Positions 1 to 11,323 of a DNA stretch of 27,209 nt are shown one piece after another. The DNA is from Schoenoplectus triqueter. Taxonomy: Eukaryota > Streptophyta > Magnoliopsida > Poales > Cyperaceae. The stretch is taken from assembly GCA_964058805.1 (NCBI GenBank), contig CAXKVV010001739.1, forward strand, positions 1-27,209. Direction: 5' to 3'. Each line of letters begins with the position of its first letter. Position 1 is the stretch's first letter. The translations under genes were made by a program, and so were the position numbers. The notes beneath the pieces were generated by a model, which searched no databases, was not told the DNA's origin, and was given only the letters and a program-made list of their open reading frames with translations.

Positions 1-685
1 GATCGAGGAGGCCAAGACAGTTGTAACTCAACTGGTAAGTAGCAATTTTCCAATAATTGGAAACTAAATCAAAATGAAATGTTTCCGTGATCCGTAGCAA
101 ACCTTGTAATCAAAATGTACGTAATAAATTATTAATTGTACCAATTTGGTTAACGGTAGAGGTGGTAGAACCCGACCCGACCCGAGAAACCCGTCTGACC
201 CGTACGGATCTGAACCCGATCCGATTCAATTTTTTACGAAAGTCAAATTGATCCGATCCGATCCAAACTCGACCCGACCCGAGATCAAATGACCTTTAAT
301 CCAATCGAAATTTATCAACGATCTAAAAAAATATAACATATAAATTGACCCGACCCTGACCCGACCCGACCCAATTCGATTTCTTCTAAAAAATCAATCC
401 GACCCGACTCATCCGACCCGAATCCGAACCCAAATCCGACCCGACCCGTCCCGCCCGCCCAATTGCCACCTCTAGATAACGGTAACTGTCCCTACTGTAC
501 TAACGTCTCTATCGAAGAATAAAATACCAATAAGATATATGCGCAGATAATATGGGTAATTTTTTGTCAATTTGCAGAGGAAAAAAGTAAAAAAAAAAAG
601 GACTTTAGCAAGCCTTATCTGTTTCAGAAACGCCGATGCACAGCGATCCAGCCAGACAGGTTATATGAACTCTTGCTACACATGA
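1..685 (+). CDS. Possible 3' end of an unidentified gene (last two exons, partial)
   Basis: The window may open inside an exon. Bases 2-34 read IEEAKTVVTQL and end exactly at a strong donor, CTG|GTAAGT. A T-rich tract ending TTTGCAG at 571-577 is a plausible acceptor. Joining 34 to 578 keeps the frame and gives RKKVKKKRTLASL and onward to a TGA at 683-685. The lysine/arginine-rich tail could be a basic C-terminus, but I do not recognise the protein, and poly(A) in this stretch makes lysine cheap. The 543-bp intron would contain the hAT MITE at 159-476. Seen: donor, acceptor and a compatible frame. Inferred: that this is a real terminal exon. It could instead be 3' UTR or a chance splice pair. 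Confidence 0.3.
159..476. mobile_element. Non-autonomous hAT-type MITE, CCGACCCG-rich
   Basis: This 318-bp element starts GAGGTGG and ends CCACCTCTAGA, so its termini are inverted repeats of the TAGAGGTGG(CAA) type common in plant hAT elements. It is flanked by a perfect 8-bp duplication, TAACGGTA, at 151-158 and 477-484; 8-bp duplications are the hAT hallmark. Both arms are built of degenerate CCGACCCG/CGGATC repeats around an AT-rich centre. It encodes no protein and would need transposase in trans. It sits in the putative intron at 35-577. Confidence 0.75.
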
Positions 686-689
686 GGGT

Positions 690-2090
690 CAACGGCTCAA
701 CGCTTTTCTTAATATTATTTATATAACATGGAACTGGTCTAGATGGACCGCTGCTTGGTTGCACTCGTCTTTCCCAAATAATATTTCGTAATTGCCTAGT
801 GTGAAATAAAATAATTCCTATGGATTTATCTTTATTTTTAAAATATTACTATTCAATTAGAATTATTCGACATGATCTTCATTATGGACCAATTTTTTTA
901 AACTTTTTAGATAAGTGAAGTATCACTTCTTTGGATGGTTTATAGTGTTTAAATTTATGATCTTTTTATTATCTAAAATAGTAATAAAATTTTTTAAAAT
1001 ATTAAATTCGGTCTATAAGTAAATTTACATGTAGAGATCATGTTGAGCAGTCCAGCTTAAATTTGACTTCAAAAATAAGATATAGATTTATGACCAATCT
1101 ATGTTACGCATGATACAACAATCTCACATTTATAAAAAATAAAAGTCACTCCCGCATTTTTGTTTCCTTTTTAGATGTTTACAACATACTATTTTTTGTT
1201 GTTGAAAGAAACAATAAGTTATTTATTTATAAAGTATGACTTATACAAAAAAAATATTATCTCAAAACAATAAAATTTATCTAACTTTTTTAAAATAGTA
1301 ATTGATGACTTTATTTTGTAATAAATGATTTTTTTGCTCATTTTAACAATAAAAATCAAATGACTTATTTCAAAGCGATAATAACATAACACATAATACA
1401 TAATACTAAACATTTAGAGGATTCCAATATCATAAGTTCTTAGTTCCAAAAAAAATCCATTTTGATAAAGCTCACACATTGTTTTAAACAAAATAAAGAA
1501 AAATGCAATATCTATATTTTGTTTTTCTACGTTAAGAAAGAATTACAAATTATTTTCATAAAGGTAGAACTAATGAATTTATTAGTTTTAGTACATTATT
1601 TTTCAAATTGAAGATAATAGCTATTAATTTTTTACATTCTCAAATATCTTTTGAATATTTTAAGCTTTCTTGTTTGTCCAGTTAATATTTTAGCTATTTA
1701 ATGAAATTCACAAGTCTTTTCCAGTCCAAAATATAATAAAAAAATTAAGTGACTTGTTTTGCCCAATTTCACGCACCAATTCAATTATAACATAAAAAAG
1801 AGTTTTGAAATATTTTTAAAGAGTATTTTTTGAATTGTCAAATATCTTTTAAATATATTAAACACTATCTTAATCATCAAATATGATATGGTATCAATGA
1901 TCATTGTAAGAATATAAAATAACGGATGTGAATTATTTTTCCAATAGTATTTTAGATATTTCGATCGAAGGAGTTGTAATGAAATCCACTAATCTTTTAC
2001 ATCGAATACACGGAATCCAATAAAGTTTTCACTTTGTAGTTCTAGACCGGTTCTTTACCAAAGTTTCTTCTTTTTCGTTCTCTCTTTTTA
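690..2090. other. AT-rich intergenic stretch, no gene recognised
   Basis: This is strongly AT-rich DNA with frequent stops in all frames. The longest frame here (1219-1413, minus) is Ile/Tyr/Phe-rich and looks like a translation of AT-rich noise. I see no repeat with clear ends and no RNA gene. Confidence 0.5.
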
Positions 2091-2099
2091 ATTACTTTT

Positions 2100-2300
2100 G
2101 AGAAACACCACCAGGTCCACCACTAGCAAAGTTGGCGGGCCAGCCGATGCTAGGTGCTACTGCGACTCTGCGCCTGCGATAAGTAAAGCAAGACAAACAG
2201 TGCTTGCCACTCAAACGGGCTGTGCATGACACGTGGAGGGATCCGCACTAGCGGCGACGAGGTGTCATGTCAATGCACAGCCTAGCACTGCATTTAGGTG
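2100..2300. promoter_or_regulatory. GC-richer island with a G-box and an imperfect inverted repeat
   Basis: About 200 bp of clearly higher GC stands in AT-rich surroundings. It has a G-box, CACGTG, at 2230-2235 (context ACACGTGG, the ABRE/G-box form bound by plant bZIP and bHLH factors). An imperfect inverted repeat (GCTGTGCATGACAC near 2219-2232 against GTGTCATGTCAATGCACAGC near 2262-2281) brackets it. It could be an old promoter fragment or a transposon end. I see no downstream gene that it would serve. Confidence 0.25.
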
Positions 2301-2970
2301 CGGATGACATTGACATCTGGCAATTTTACTATTTTGGTTGTTTCTGGTTGGATAGTGGGGATGTTTGCTGTTCGAAGTTCGAACGAACGATACAGAAAAT
2401 TTTAGTGTTTTGTGCCTTACTAGTTACTAGCCCCCAACTTCGAGGGTCAAAAGATGGCTCCAAAACATAAAATAAAGGAAATTATATATTGCCCAAAAAT
2501 CAGACTTCTTTGTTTAAGCACCCCGTAAGAACGTTATTATAAATTTTAAATGCATGTGGATTCTATCCTTTTATTGAATAATGCCCCGAATAATTATTTT
2601 TTTATTTTAAATGATATATTAATCATGCTGATGCAGCTATTTTGCATAATAGTAATTATTATTATTATTATAATAATTATAATTCAATTAAATAAAATCA
2701 CAAGGGTCGACAATGCTAACAGCTGTACACGCGACATGTCTAATAACAGAAGTTCAGTAGTATCAACACGTCGTTTTAAAAAGCAACGAAAAAACCAAAA
2801 ATAGGTTGGCAACAATTTACAAGACATTATTCAAATAATATTTTTGTCTACTACCTTCATTTGGTGCCAGCTGTTTTTGGAATTATACCAGTACTTTCAA
2901 AATTGACATTTTAAATTTTGTGCTACTCTCCATTTATGCTAGTACTCCAAATGATTTTTTTTTGTTCATC

Positions 2971-3053
2971 TATAAATAGAGGACAATGGTTATTAGTTGG
3001 ATGAGATACATAAACATATATCTCTCTCTCTCGTGTACATCACAATGGCTTAG
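2971..3053 (+). promoter_or_regulatory. Promoter-like remnant: TATA box, CT-rich patch, ATG followed at once by a stop
   Basis: TATAAATA lies at 2971-2978. A CT-dinucleotide tract follows at about 3020-3032, then CACAATGGCT with ATG at 3045-3047 in good plant start context. The frame ends two codons later at TAG (3051-3053). The order TATA, pyrimidine patch, ATG fits a plant core promoter and leader whose coding part has been lost, or a transposon promoter. Only the motifs are seen; promoter activity is inferred. Confidence 0.3.
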
Positions 3054-3473
3054 TGCTCTAAGGCTACTATCTTTGTCTTTAGATTTAGAGTGCGGAAATA
3101 GTGATCAACTCTAGTAACATGAGATAGCAGTGGTTCTCGTAAGGAAAATTTTGGTCAAGAGAATCGAATCAACAACGAAAGATAAATTATTCATGATATT
3201 ATTTACCAACATTAAGCATATTTTTATTCAAAGAAAATTTTAATGGACTCCTACAAGTGTAAAAAAAAGTTATATAGTTCTATTTCTGAAAACAAAAAAT
3301 TATAGTAGTATAGTAAGAAGCACAATGGTCGAATTTATAGTTACGAATAATGCTCTATATCATTATACAATACAAGTAGCTATATTTGCACAATTTTTAG
3401 ATGTAATATAAAAGTTGGGCATGAAAAAGACGCAATGCACTTAAAATGCAATAGAGTATTGAATTTTTGCTAA

Positions 3474-4160
3474 TTAAAAAAGGCTAATATCATATTCCCT
3501 TCAACTTTTTTTTTATTTCATACCCATAAACTCTTTAATATATCATATTTACCCGTTAATTATTTAAATCCTTTCATATTCATCCATATACTCATTAATA
3601 TATTAAGTATATCCTTAAATACTTCAAAATATTTCATATTTACCCATAAATTCTTAAATATATTAATAAATTTATATATTAATCCATCAGTAAAATATTT
3701 AATCATTAAAATATTTTATTTTTGCCTAATAATTATCTTTTATAGACTATAACTGTTAAATTTTTATATTTATTTAAAAAATAAACTGATTTAAATTGAA
3801 TTAGATCAATATTATTTAATTATTTGTTTACCTAATTTGTTTGACCTATTCGCTATAGTTTTGGGTTAGACCAAAAAAATAAATAATACATGCCAAATTA
3901 GATTTAAATAAACTTATTTATATGAATAAATATAAAAAAACTTTAAAGAGTTAAATAGTATATAAGATGTTCTAAATAATTATTGAATATATTTATAGAC
4001 AAATATGAATGATTTTAAAGAGTCTAAGCATATAGTAGATATATTAAAGAATATATCAGTAAATATGAAAGGACCTAAAAAATTGACGGTTAAATATGAT
4101 ATATTAAAAAAATTATGGATAAAGAAAAAAGAAGTTGAAGGATAAATGATATTAAACCAG
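3474..4160. mobile_element. Long palindromic MITE or MULE-like foldback element
   Basis: Bases about 3480-3665 and 3975-4158 are degenerate inverted copies of each other. Both begin, reading inward, with a TAATATCAT...CCTTCAAC segment, followed by CATA, TTTAATATATCATATTTA and TCCTTTCATATT. The arms are roughly 185 bp, the centre is near 3815, and the total is about 690 bp. Arms this long are typical of Mutator-like foldback elements, but no clear 9-bp duplication could be fixed by eye. It has no coding capacity; the minus-strand frame at 3980-4195 is a by-product of the arm. Confidence 0.55.
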
Positions 4161-4669
4161 AAAATTGTTAGCGGTGAGGTATGAATCGCGCGCACGTGAC
4201 ATGCTAATTGATAATTAATTTTGTTCTTTAAGTTAAGATAATATTAAAAACTATAAAAAGACGTAGAAAAATTAATTCGCTGGAATAGTGGATTATTTGC
4301 ACAAGTTCAAACAAGTATATTTTAAGGATATACTTGAGATGATAAAGAAAGAATAAGTAAATAAGTGGATTTTTTTTTCACATTATTAGTTTGTATAGCA
4401 AAATGTGATGATTACGCAGATTTATATTAAAATATTATCTTGGAAAAACTGTCAGTGTCACTAATTGAAATTTTAAAAAAATTTCGGTTTATATATGAAG
4501 TTTATAAAGAATAGCATGTTCCTCGAAAATGATTGCGACAGGTTTGATTGTGACGGCTCCTCTTTTATAACTACAGCCTTGTTCTGGTCAGAATTTCTTA
4601 TTGTGATGACATTTCTCCAATTTCTTACATTCGAGTGCACAAAATATTTATAGTTCGTGATTAATTTGT

Positions 4670-5421
4670 GGTCTGCTCATCTGGAGCTCATTATCAACTT
4701 ATTCGTTATCAGTTTGAGCTATTAATGAGACGAGTTAATTAACTCGTTAAGTAATGAGATGAGTTCGAATTATCACTAGCTTGGCTCGTTCAACTCACGA
4801 TCATCATCTTCAGTGCTGATACTTAGACAGAATAATAAATATAATATATCTCATTTTTATATCAACTGTTAAAACTTAGACAGAATAATAAGTGAGTACA
4901 CTAGCTGTAGTGTTGTACGAGATCAAATTTTTTAAATAGCTTTTCACAAGCAATAATATTTTTTATAGTCTTAAGTCCTTAGGAGAGGACGCGCTATTAA
5001 TGAAAAGGAAGTTTGAATTTGACTTTTGTTAGCTAGATTAAGATGAGTTACCTACTTATGTCAAATACTGTTGTTAAAACCGTCACTTGCGATTCAATCT
5101 TTAGGAGTGACGAAAATAATAAATATAATGTCTCCATCACTGTTTCATTTCTGCTCTACAAGACTATAACTACACCGCCCTCCATCAGCGATCACCGTTG
5201 CTCCTTATTAACTGTCTCGTTTTCTTTTATCCCCTTCTCTCTGCTCTAAACTATCACTAGATCACCGTCCACTGCAATTCGACTAGTCAGCTCGAGCTAA
5301 CTCGACTAAAACGAGACGAGCTCGAGTTACTGGTTTTAGCTCATGACTAGATATTGTAATGATATGCTGAGACAAGTTCAAGTTATATCCAACTCATTCG
5401 TAGCTCGTCTGACCAGCCCTA
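4670..5421. mobile_element. GAGCTCGA-rich hAT-like non-autonomous element
   Basis: Both ends are rich in GAGCTC/CTCGAGC/GACGAG words in opposite orientation, with an unrelated middle. The right end reads GACGAG-type repeats, then ACCAGCCCTA, which matches the TAGGGCTGG terminal repeat of plant hAT MITEs. The left boundary is eroded (GGTCTGCTCATCTGGAGCTC near 4672), and I cannot confirm an 8-bp duplication. A direct repeat, CTTAGACAGAATAATAA, occurs twice inside (about 4822 and 4875), suggesting a local duplication. The small frame at 5043-5249 shows no domain. Confidence 0.4.
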
Positions 5422-5740
5422 ATTGAGTTGCATTTTTAAGAAACTACCAAAGTTCTATGTCACACCGAGGCAAAGAAAAATTGTGCAAATTTGTGTACTG
5501 AGTAGTGACCAATAAGTTCCTCTTCTAAGATAAAAATGGAAATCAAGGAGCGCAGGTCTAGTAAAGATCGTCGTAGGTTTTGTATCTTAATGGAGTACAG
5601 ATAGACAAAGTGGTGCATGTTTAAATTAGAAAAAAAAGTATATATAAAAATAATAGATACATAAAGTCGGAGATTGATAATTCTGTAAAGTTATAGCAAA
5701 TAGAATATATTTTTCTTACTAATTCTGTAATTCATAATAC

Positions 5741-5940
5741 TGAGCGCGTTGATTGATCTAGTAATTGAACGGTTGCGCTTTTTTAAAGCGCAAAGATTCA
5801 AGCTCTTACAGTTCTTTATTTAAAAAAATTAAATGAACATTTATCTATTTACGTTAAAAAAAATCTACTTACAGAATTAGTTCCAGATTAGATAATAAAA
5901 CTATAATTCAATTTTTGATACACCTTGTTATCTGAAAAAA
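5741..5940 (+). repeat. Possible tRNA-derived SINE remnant
   Basis: Starting near GAGCGCGTTG, a pol III A-box-like stretch (TGATCTAGTAATTG, about 5754) is followed about 40 bases later by a B-box-like AGATTCAAGCTCT (about 5794), roughly the spacing seen in tRNA-derived SINEs. Between them TTGCGCTTT and AAAGCGCAA form a perfect 9-bp stem with a 3-base loop (5773-5793). A poly(A)-like run near 5935 could be the tail. The boxes are degenerate and no target duplication was found. Confidence 0.25.
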
Positions 5941-5949
5941 AAGTGCCCA

Positions 5950-6470
5950 ATATATTTCACAAATTATTTGTGAGCGATTCTTTTATGGATCAAAATTTCA
6001 CAACTGTTGATAATAACTTGATCATTATATTTCCAATACAATTTTTGGAAACTTTTTATCCGCAGTAGAATTAATCATTATTTGTTATGAGAAGGCATGC
6101 TAAGAATCTCAGCTGCTACTTACTCTGATATGGAAATATCCATTCTGTCGCTTGGAGTGAGAGAGTGGAGAATCATTTTCTCACTAAATAATTTCGATTA
6201 CCAATTTAAAATCGACAAATTTTTCATCTTTTTGTTGTTGTTGTTGTTGTTTTGTTTTTCGTATTTCAAATCAAGCATGTGCGTGCCCTGTTTCTTTTGA
6301 GCCTCATTCCAAATATGATTCTTAATTAAAATCCACAACTGCAAAAATTCCTGATCAAAATTTAGAAAAGCACCGACATAAATAGAACCGTTCACTTTCA
6401 GACCGCAATTATGTTCCTCTTCGCAGGTTCAGATTACTTCAACTTGAAAAAGGATGGAATCGGAATAGCA
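5950..6470. other. AT-rich intergenic stretch with a short GTT microsatellite
   Basis: No gene is recognised. A GTT/TTG run at about 6232-6251 is a simple repeat. The overlapping frames at 6097-6300 and 6198-6395 lie on opposite strands, cross this repeat and show no domain. Confidence 0.5.
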
Positions 6471-6479
6471 TTTCACGAG

Positions 6480-6933
6480 TAGGGTGTGCAAAAGGTCGGT
6501 TCGGTTCAAACCGAAATAATTATATGTATCTGGAAAAAAATTCGGTTCGTTAAATTATGAACCGAACCAAACTTTTAAAAATATCAACTGAATAAACTGA
6601 AATTATATTATTTAGAGAGGAATAAAAATATAAAAGGTTATAAAAATTGACAGAAAAAATAAATAGTTTAAAGAATAAAAAATAACTAATAAAATTTATA
6701 GAAAATAAATATATTCGGACTATCTTTGATATAATTCTTATTTATATCAAGTAAAATAAAATTATTTGATAAATTTTGGACTATTCGGTTTATTTGACTT
6801 AGAAAAATTAAAACCGAACCAAAGAATAAAAACTGAATTAGCTAAAATTTTAAACCGAAAAACCGAACCAAATAGTCTAAAATTTAACGATTCGGTTCAA
6901 AATCAATTAAACCGATCCCTTTGCACACCTCTA
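6480..6933. mobile_element. Non-autonomous hAT-type MITE, GGTTCGGTT-rich
   Basis: This 454-bp element has termini TAGGGTGTGCAAA and TTTGCACACCTCTA, which are inverted repeats of the TAGGGGTGTGCAAA type. Flanks TTCACGAG (6472-6479) and TTCATGAG (6934-6941) are an 8-bp duplication with one change, as expected for hAT. Inner arms repeat GGTTCGGTT and AACCGAACC words around an AT-rich centre. It has no coding capacity. The near-match duplication implies a moderately old insertion. Confidence 0.75.
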
Positions 6934-6999
6934 TTCATGAGGTAACAAATTAACAAGACGAACGAGATATCATGCCGGAGTCAGATTTTCCGTCTCGAG

Positions 7000-7915
7000 A
7001 TAAAATTATTTTTTTAAGGAGGAACAAAAATTAAAAAAATTCTTCATTATAAACATATTTTTCTAAATTTTCTAAAATTATAGATAATTATAAAGGGGCC
7101 AGCAGTCCTTCCTGCCACCATGTGGTTCCGCCACTAATATCATGGTATTTTTCCTATTAAATTTGGCCTCCAAATTAACACCATGTGAAAAAGAAAAAGA
7201 AATTAGTTAGTATCACACCCATAATTTGTGTCTTAAAAGATTAAGAGAAAATCATTTAATACTGAAAATGAGAATCTAAACCACTCACCTTTAATTATCC
7301 ACAAAAGATCTCATTCGTATTTAAAATTTGCAACCTCATCTCTATCCAATTTCTCATTCTTAGCTTTTTATGACGAGTCCATATGAAAGAAGAGAAGTTT
7401 ATGTGAGTCAAATTATTCAAAGAACAAAGGTCGATAGAATCCAATCATTACTCAAATTACAAATTCTATTCTGTTCGAGTGGATAAGATTAGTTCAATAA
7501 TCAATATAAGAGGAATTAATATCCATACAACACTTAAGTGCTAAGGTTGTGCCAACCATGAGCAACAAAGATCAATTAAAACTTGATTCTTGTCGACCAA
7601 ATATGCGATGCAAAAGGATCTACTATTTGTAGTGAAGAAATATGCCCTTTAATTAAATTAGTTCAGTAATCCTGTCATGTTTTTGGCTCTCTAAATACAG
7701 AAAATCACATGCTCTGACTGCAAAGAATCTGATCTCATGACTCGGTGCTCCACCAATTAGTAAATTAACCAAGGGAGATATGTATGTTCGTGGTTTAATT
7801 GATAGATATGCTCTTACTAGATTAATTAAAAAAAATCAGCGATGCTTTTTTGTAGTGTATACTTAAATGCATGAATTTATGAGAAATGTCTTATCAGATT
7901 ATTATATTGTAATAT
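7000..7915. other. Intergenic stretch, nothing recognised
   Basis: About 0.9 kb of moderately AT-rich sequence without a long frame, RNA gene or repeat boundary I can support. It is a little less AT-rich around 7430-7770 and could be unannotated transposon interior or old gene flank. Confidence 0.4.
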
Positions 7916-7919
7916 GGGC

Positions 7920-8265
7920 GGGTTTTTTGGCAACTAGTTATTTTGACAATCTAGATAACTAATTTCATATAAATTAATAAATAAGTTTAAAAATGAAAAA
8001 AAAATTACAAACATATTTTTAAACTTATGGATTGGTAGTGTTTCAATCTTCATATAATTTTACTATCGTTTGATATTCTATTAAAGATCATTAAATTTTA
8101 AATCATTCTAAATATTATATAATTTTAATAATCTTTGATGAAATATTACATAGCACTCAAATTGTATGAAATTTAAAACACAATAAATTCTTGTAAAAAT
8201 CAAATAACATTAAAAATATGCTTGTAATTTTTTTTCTGTTTTTCAAATTTTTTGTTAACATTTAG
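7920..8265. mobile_element. C-family palindromic MITE, copy C1
   Basis: It has the C-family layout seen best at 11311-11688: a TTTTGACAA-type left end, an A/T-rich arm, an inner palindrome (TTTACTATCGTTTGATA-like, then AATAATCTTTGATGAAATATTAC-like), and a right arm with ACATTAAAAATATGCTTGTAATTTTT. The copy is diverged and its right end is unclear because the sequence runs into unrelated DNA near 8270. Confidence 0.45.
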
Positions 8266-8830
8266 AAGTTTGAAGATGAGAATATGAGGAAACAACCAAT
8301 CCCCCAAAAGCGTTTTCTTGATAAAATAAAACATATATATCACAACACATCTTATCACTTGGAATATGAGAATATGAGGGGCATGATTTTTCTTCAAAAG
8401 TTACAGATATCTACCCTTGAAAATTTAGACGTGCAATTTGCCCCTCAAAGGCCGTGAATTTAAAACAAAGCTCTAAAATCTTCTTATTAAAAAAAAGAAT
8501 AAAGTTAAGAGACCAAAATATGAATTTGTATTATATAAAATTTCAGGGTACATGGACCATTATATTTGTTCTAACTTCAAGTAAAAGTAGAATAAGCAGG
8601 AGGTTGTGCATTTTCAATAAATAAAGAATCTCTAGTTGAATTACTTGATTTCAATTTATATTATAAAAAATAAAAATTCTTACATATCATTCGAATAGAA
8701 CGAATATCGTACTACGTGAAAAAAAATGTTCAGTTAATGATAGCCTTCTTCTTCTTTTTTTTTTCCTTTTAAGGAAACAGGTACTATATTGTGCCGTTAA
8801 ATTGATTTTGGTCCGATCGTTATATATATA

Positions 8831-9250
8831 GAATTGGGTTATGGTGTTATGCATAACGCGGATGACTCTTGTGTTATAAATTATTTCTTTATTTTTAAAG
8901 TCTAAACGATGGATCCAAACTACTAAAAATGATTTATATATCAAAATCTTGTTAAAAATCAAATTATATATATATTTTTATTATTTTTTTATTTTTTAAA
9001 ATAGTTTAAAAAATCACTTAATTTAATTATTATAAATTGTTCAAACAAAGTGAATTTTAACTATCTAAAAAATATTAAAAAATAAAAAATAAAAAAATTT
9101 AGTCCCCAATTATATTTTCGTATGAAAATCATTTTGAGCAGTTTGAATTGACCATTTAAACATTGAGAATGAAGAAATAATTCATAGCACAGAGGTGATC
9201 CATGCTATATATAGCATCATAGTTCAACTCTCTCTCTTTCTCCCTCTCTT
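8831..9250. mobile_element. A-family MITE, copy A1, inserted in a (TA)n tract
   Basis: The left end GAATTGGGTTATGGTGTTAT and the right end ATAGCATCATAGTTCAACTC are inverted repeats. Inside them AGTCTAAACGATGGATCCAA pairs with a TTGAATTGACCATTTAAAC-type segment. The element is flanked by TATATATATA on both sides (8821-8830 and 9251-9260). That matches MITEs that insert into TA microsatellites, such as the rice Micron family. It is about 420 bp and non-coding. The minus-strand frame at 8687-8962 crosses its border and is not a gene. Confidence 0.65.
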
Positions 9251-9722
9251 TATATATATAGATATTCCTTATTAAGCACTTTAGTGTCCTAATTCTACAA
9301 CGGTCTAGATTTTTTGTTGAATTTCTCGAGTTAATGTCAGTCATCGGATTGAGTTACTCGTCAAATAATGTTACTATCTCTATGGCCATTTGTGTTGAAG
9401 TTATACTCTTCTCTCAATTTTGATTGTTACACAAAATACTGTATAATTTAGATTAGGAGTACAATTACTCTAATTTATTTTCTTTTTTTCTTAGATTGCC
9501 ATCAATTATGTATTTTATTTTTTTTAAATTCTGAATGTCAACTTTCCTCTCAATTCTGCATTTATTTTATATTAATTATGTATTCATGATTAAAAATAAA
9601 ATATTAATTATTAAATTATCATCATTTTTATTTATTTTTCTTTTCACATGAATATATGAATTTTTATATTTTTAAAAGACATCACCGTAGAAACACACGG
9701 GCAAAATACTACTATATATATA

Positions 9723-10101
9723 CAAAGTTAGGCTATATATACGTAGTACAAATGATCCATGTACTATGCACCGTTTATCTGTATTTAAAGTTTAAATGAT
9801 CGATCCAACCGGTCATAATATTTTTCATATGAAAATGTAGTTTGAGATATTTTTTTATTTTTTAACATAGCTAGAAAATCACTTGATTTAATTATTATGA
9901 GTTATTCAAAATGAGTGATTTTCTAGTTATATTCAAAAATAGTATAAATTCTAAAAAATATAAAATTTGATCTCCAACTAGGTTTTTATATGGAAAATAT
10001 TTTTACTGGTTGAATCGATCATTTAAACTTTGAATACGAAGATACGATCCGTAGCACACAAACCATCCAAATTATGAGTAACGCTGTAGCATAACTCTAT
10101 C
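9723..10101. mobile_element. A-family MITE, copy A2, in a (TA)n tract
   Basis: This has the same plan as A1. A terminal segment, TTAGGCTATATATACGTAG, lies opposite GTAACGCTGTAGCATAACTC. Inner words GTTTAAATGATCGATCCAAC and GAATCGATCATTTAAAC are inverted. The flanks are TA runs at 9713-9722 and 10102-10112. It is more diverged than A3 and about 380 bp. Confidence 0.6.
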
Positions 10102-10114
10102 TATATATATATAA

Positions 10115-11095
10115 TTCAAATTTCAGATCAGCACCCCTCGTTTACAAGTTACAAATATTGTTCTTAGTTATTTGATAAGATAATTTTTTTTTTGCTAAAA
10201 TATCCTTATAAATAAACTAGTCAACCTATTTGTACTTTGACTTTTCATTTATTTTTTTTGCTGGGTTTCTATGCGGGTTATCAGTTATCACTTAGACACT
10301 TACAAGTTACAACGGCAGCACTACGTACGTGGTTGCTTTGGTAAAATATATAAATAGTAAACAAAATAAAAAAAGAAAGAAAAGACGTTAGTAATAAGGA
10401 GTATGATTGCCTGATTGGTAGTTCTACAGGGAGAGAAAAAATTGTAATTCATAATTTATTCGATTTTAGCTTAAATTTGATTTGTTCGATTAGATTTTTT
10501 TTATTAATTCTATTTGAGTTTGGTTCGATAACTTTTTAATGAACTAGTACGAGTTTGATTTGTAATAGTTGGATACGTAGTTATTTACATATATTTTAAC
10601 TATTTAGACAATAATATATTAATAATATAATTATTTTATTATAAAATTAATAAGATATCATTAATTTATTATTAAATTAATAAATATTAGTTATTTTTAA
10701 AATTTTAATATAAAATTTAAAAAATATTAATTATGTTAGCTCTAATTAATAAAAAATAAAACAATTGAATTCATTGAAAGTTCAATTTCAGTTTGATTTT
10801 GCTTTAGTTCGAGTTTGATTTAATTCAAATTTAATTTGATTCAAATTCGATTTAATTTAAATTTAATTTAGTTTGAATTGGTTTCAAATTAAAGCATGAG
10901 CAGTAATGGCAGCAGCTATCTAAATAGCTGCGTTCCTTAATTGATTATAGGACTCAAATACTCTCTAGTTCGACTGAATTTGTTTCGTTTCGTTTGCAGC
11001 TTTAGTAAGTAACCACTTTATTTCACTTGAGAAGGATAATTATGTCTATTATTTAGAGAATCTGAGCAAAATCTTACTACCATTTTAATATTGCT
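10115..11095. other. AT-rich stretch with a low-complexity TTCGATTT/GAGTTTGATT segment
   Basis: The 10440-10880 part is dominated by degenerate TTCGAGTTTGATTTAATTC words, inverted between its left and right halves around a TTAATA-rich middle. That composition resembles decayed hAT-like MITEs, but no terminal repeat or duplication can be fixed. The rest shows no gene. Confidence 0.3.
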
Positions 11096-11323
11096 GTGCT
11101 GAAACATTGGAATCACCTTTTGCCATCCATTTCAAGTAAAGTCATCGATAAAACACGTTTCGTAGAAAGCAGCTCATCGGTCCATTTCAGCACATGGATA
11201 AATGCTATTGAAGCCATCCTAAAGGACAAAAGAGGTGCTGTTTACATTATAAATTTTGCTCCGCATACTAAATATTTTTTAAAATCATTATATTCCTTTT
11301 ACTTAAGAGTGGGGATACATTGA
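11096..11323 (+). other. Unassigned short open frame in a slightly GC-richer patch
   Basis: A 75-codon frame (starting MLKHWNHLLPS) lies in a patch less AT-rich than its surroundings. The first 50 residues have mixed, protein-like composition (SSSSVHFSTWINAIEAILKD); the tail runs into AT-rich DNA. A complementary-strand frame through the same patch is also open over about 35 codons. It may be a fragment of an old gene or of a transposon. I recognise no domain and do not call a gene. Confidence 0.15.

Noticed and set aside
171..460. CCGACCCG runs as a possible telomere-like or satellite array
   Set aside because: The units are degenerate, the two halves differ around an AT-rich middle, and the block has inverted ends with a perfect 8-bp duplication, so a hAT MITE explains it better.
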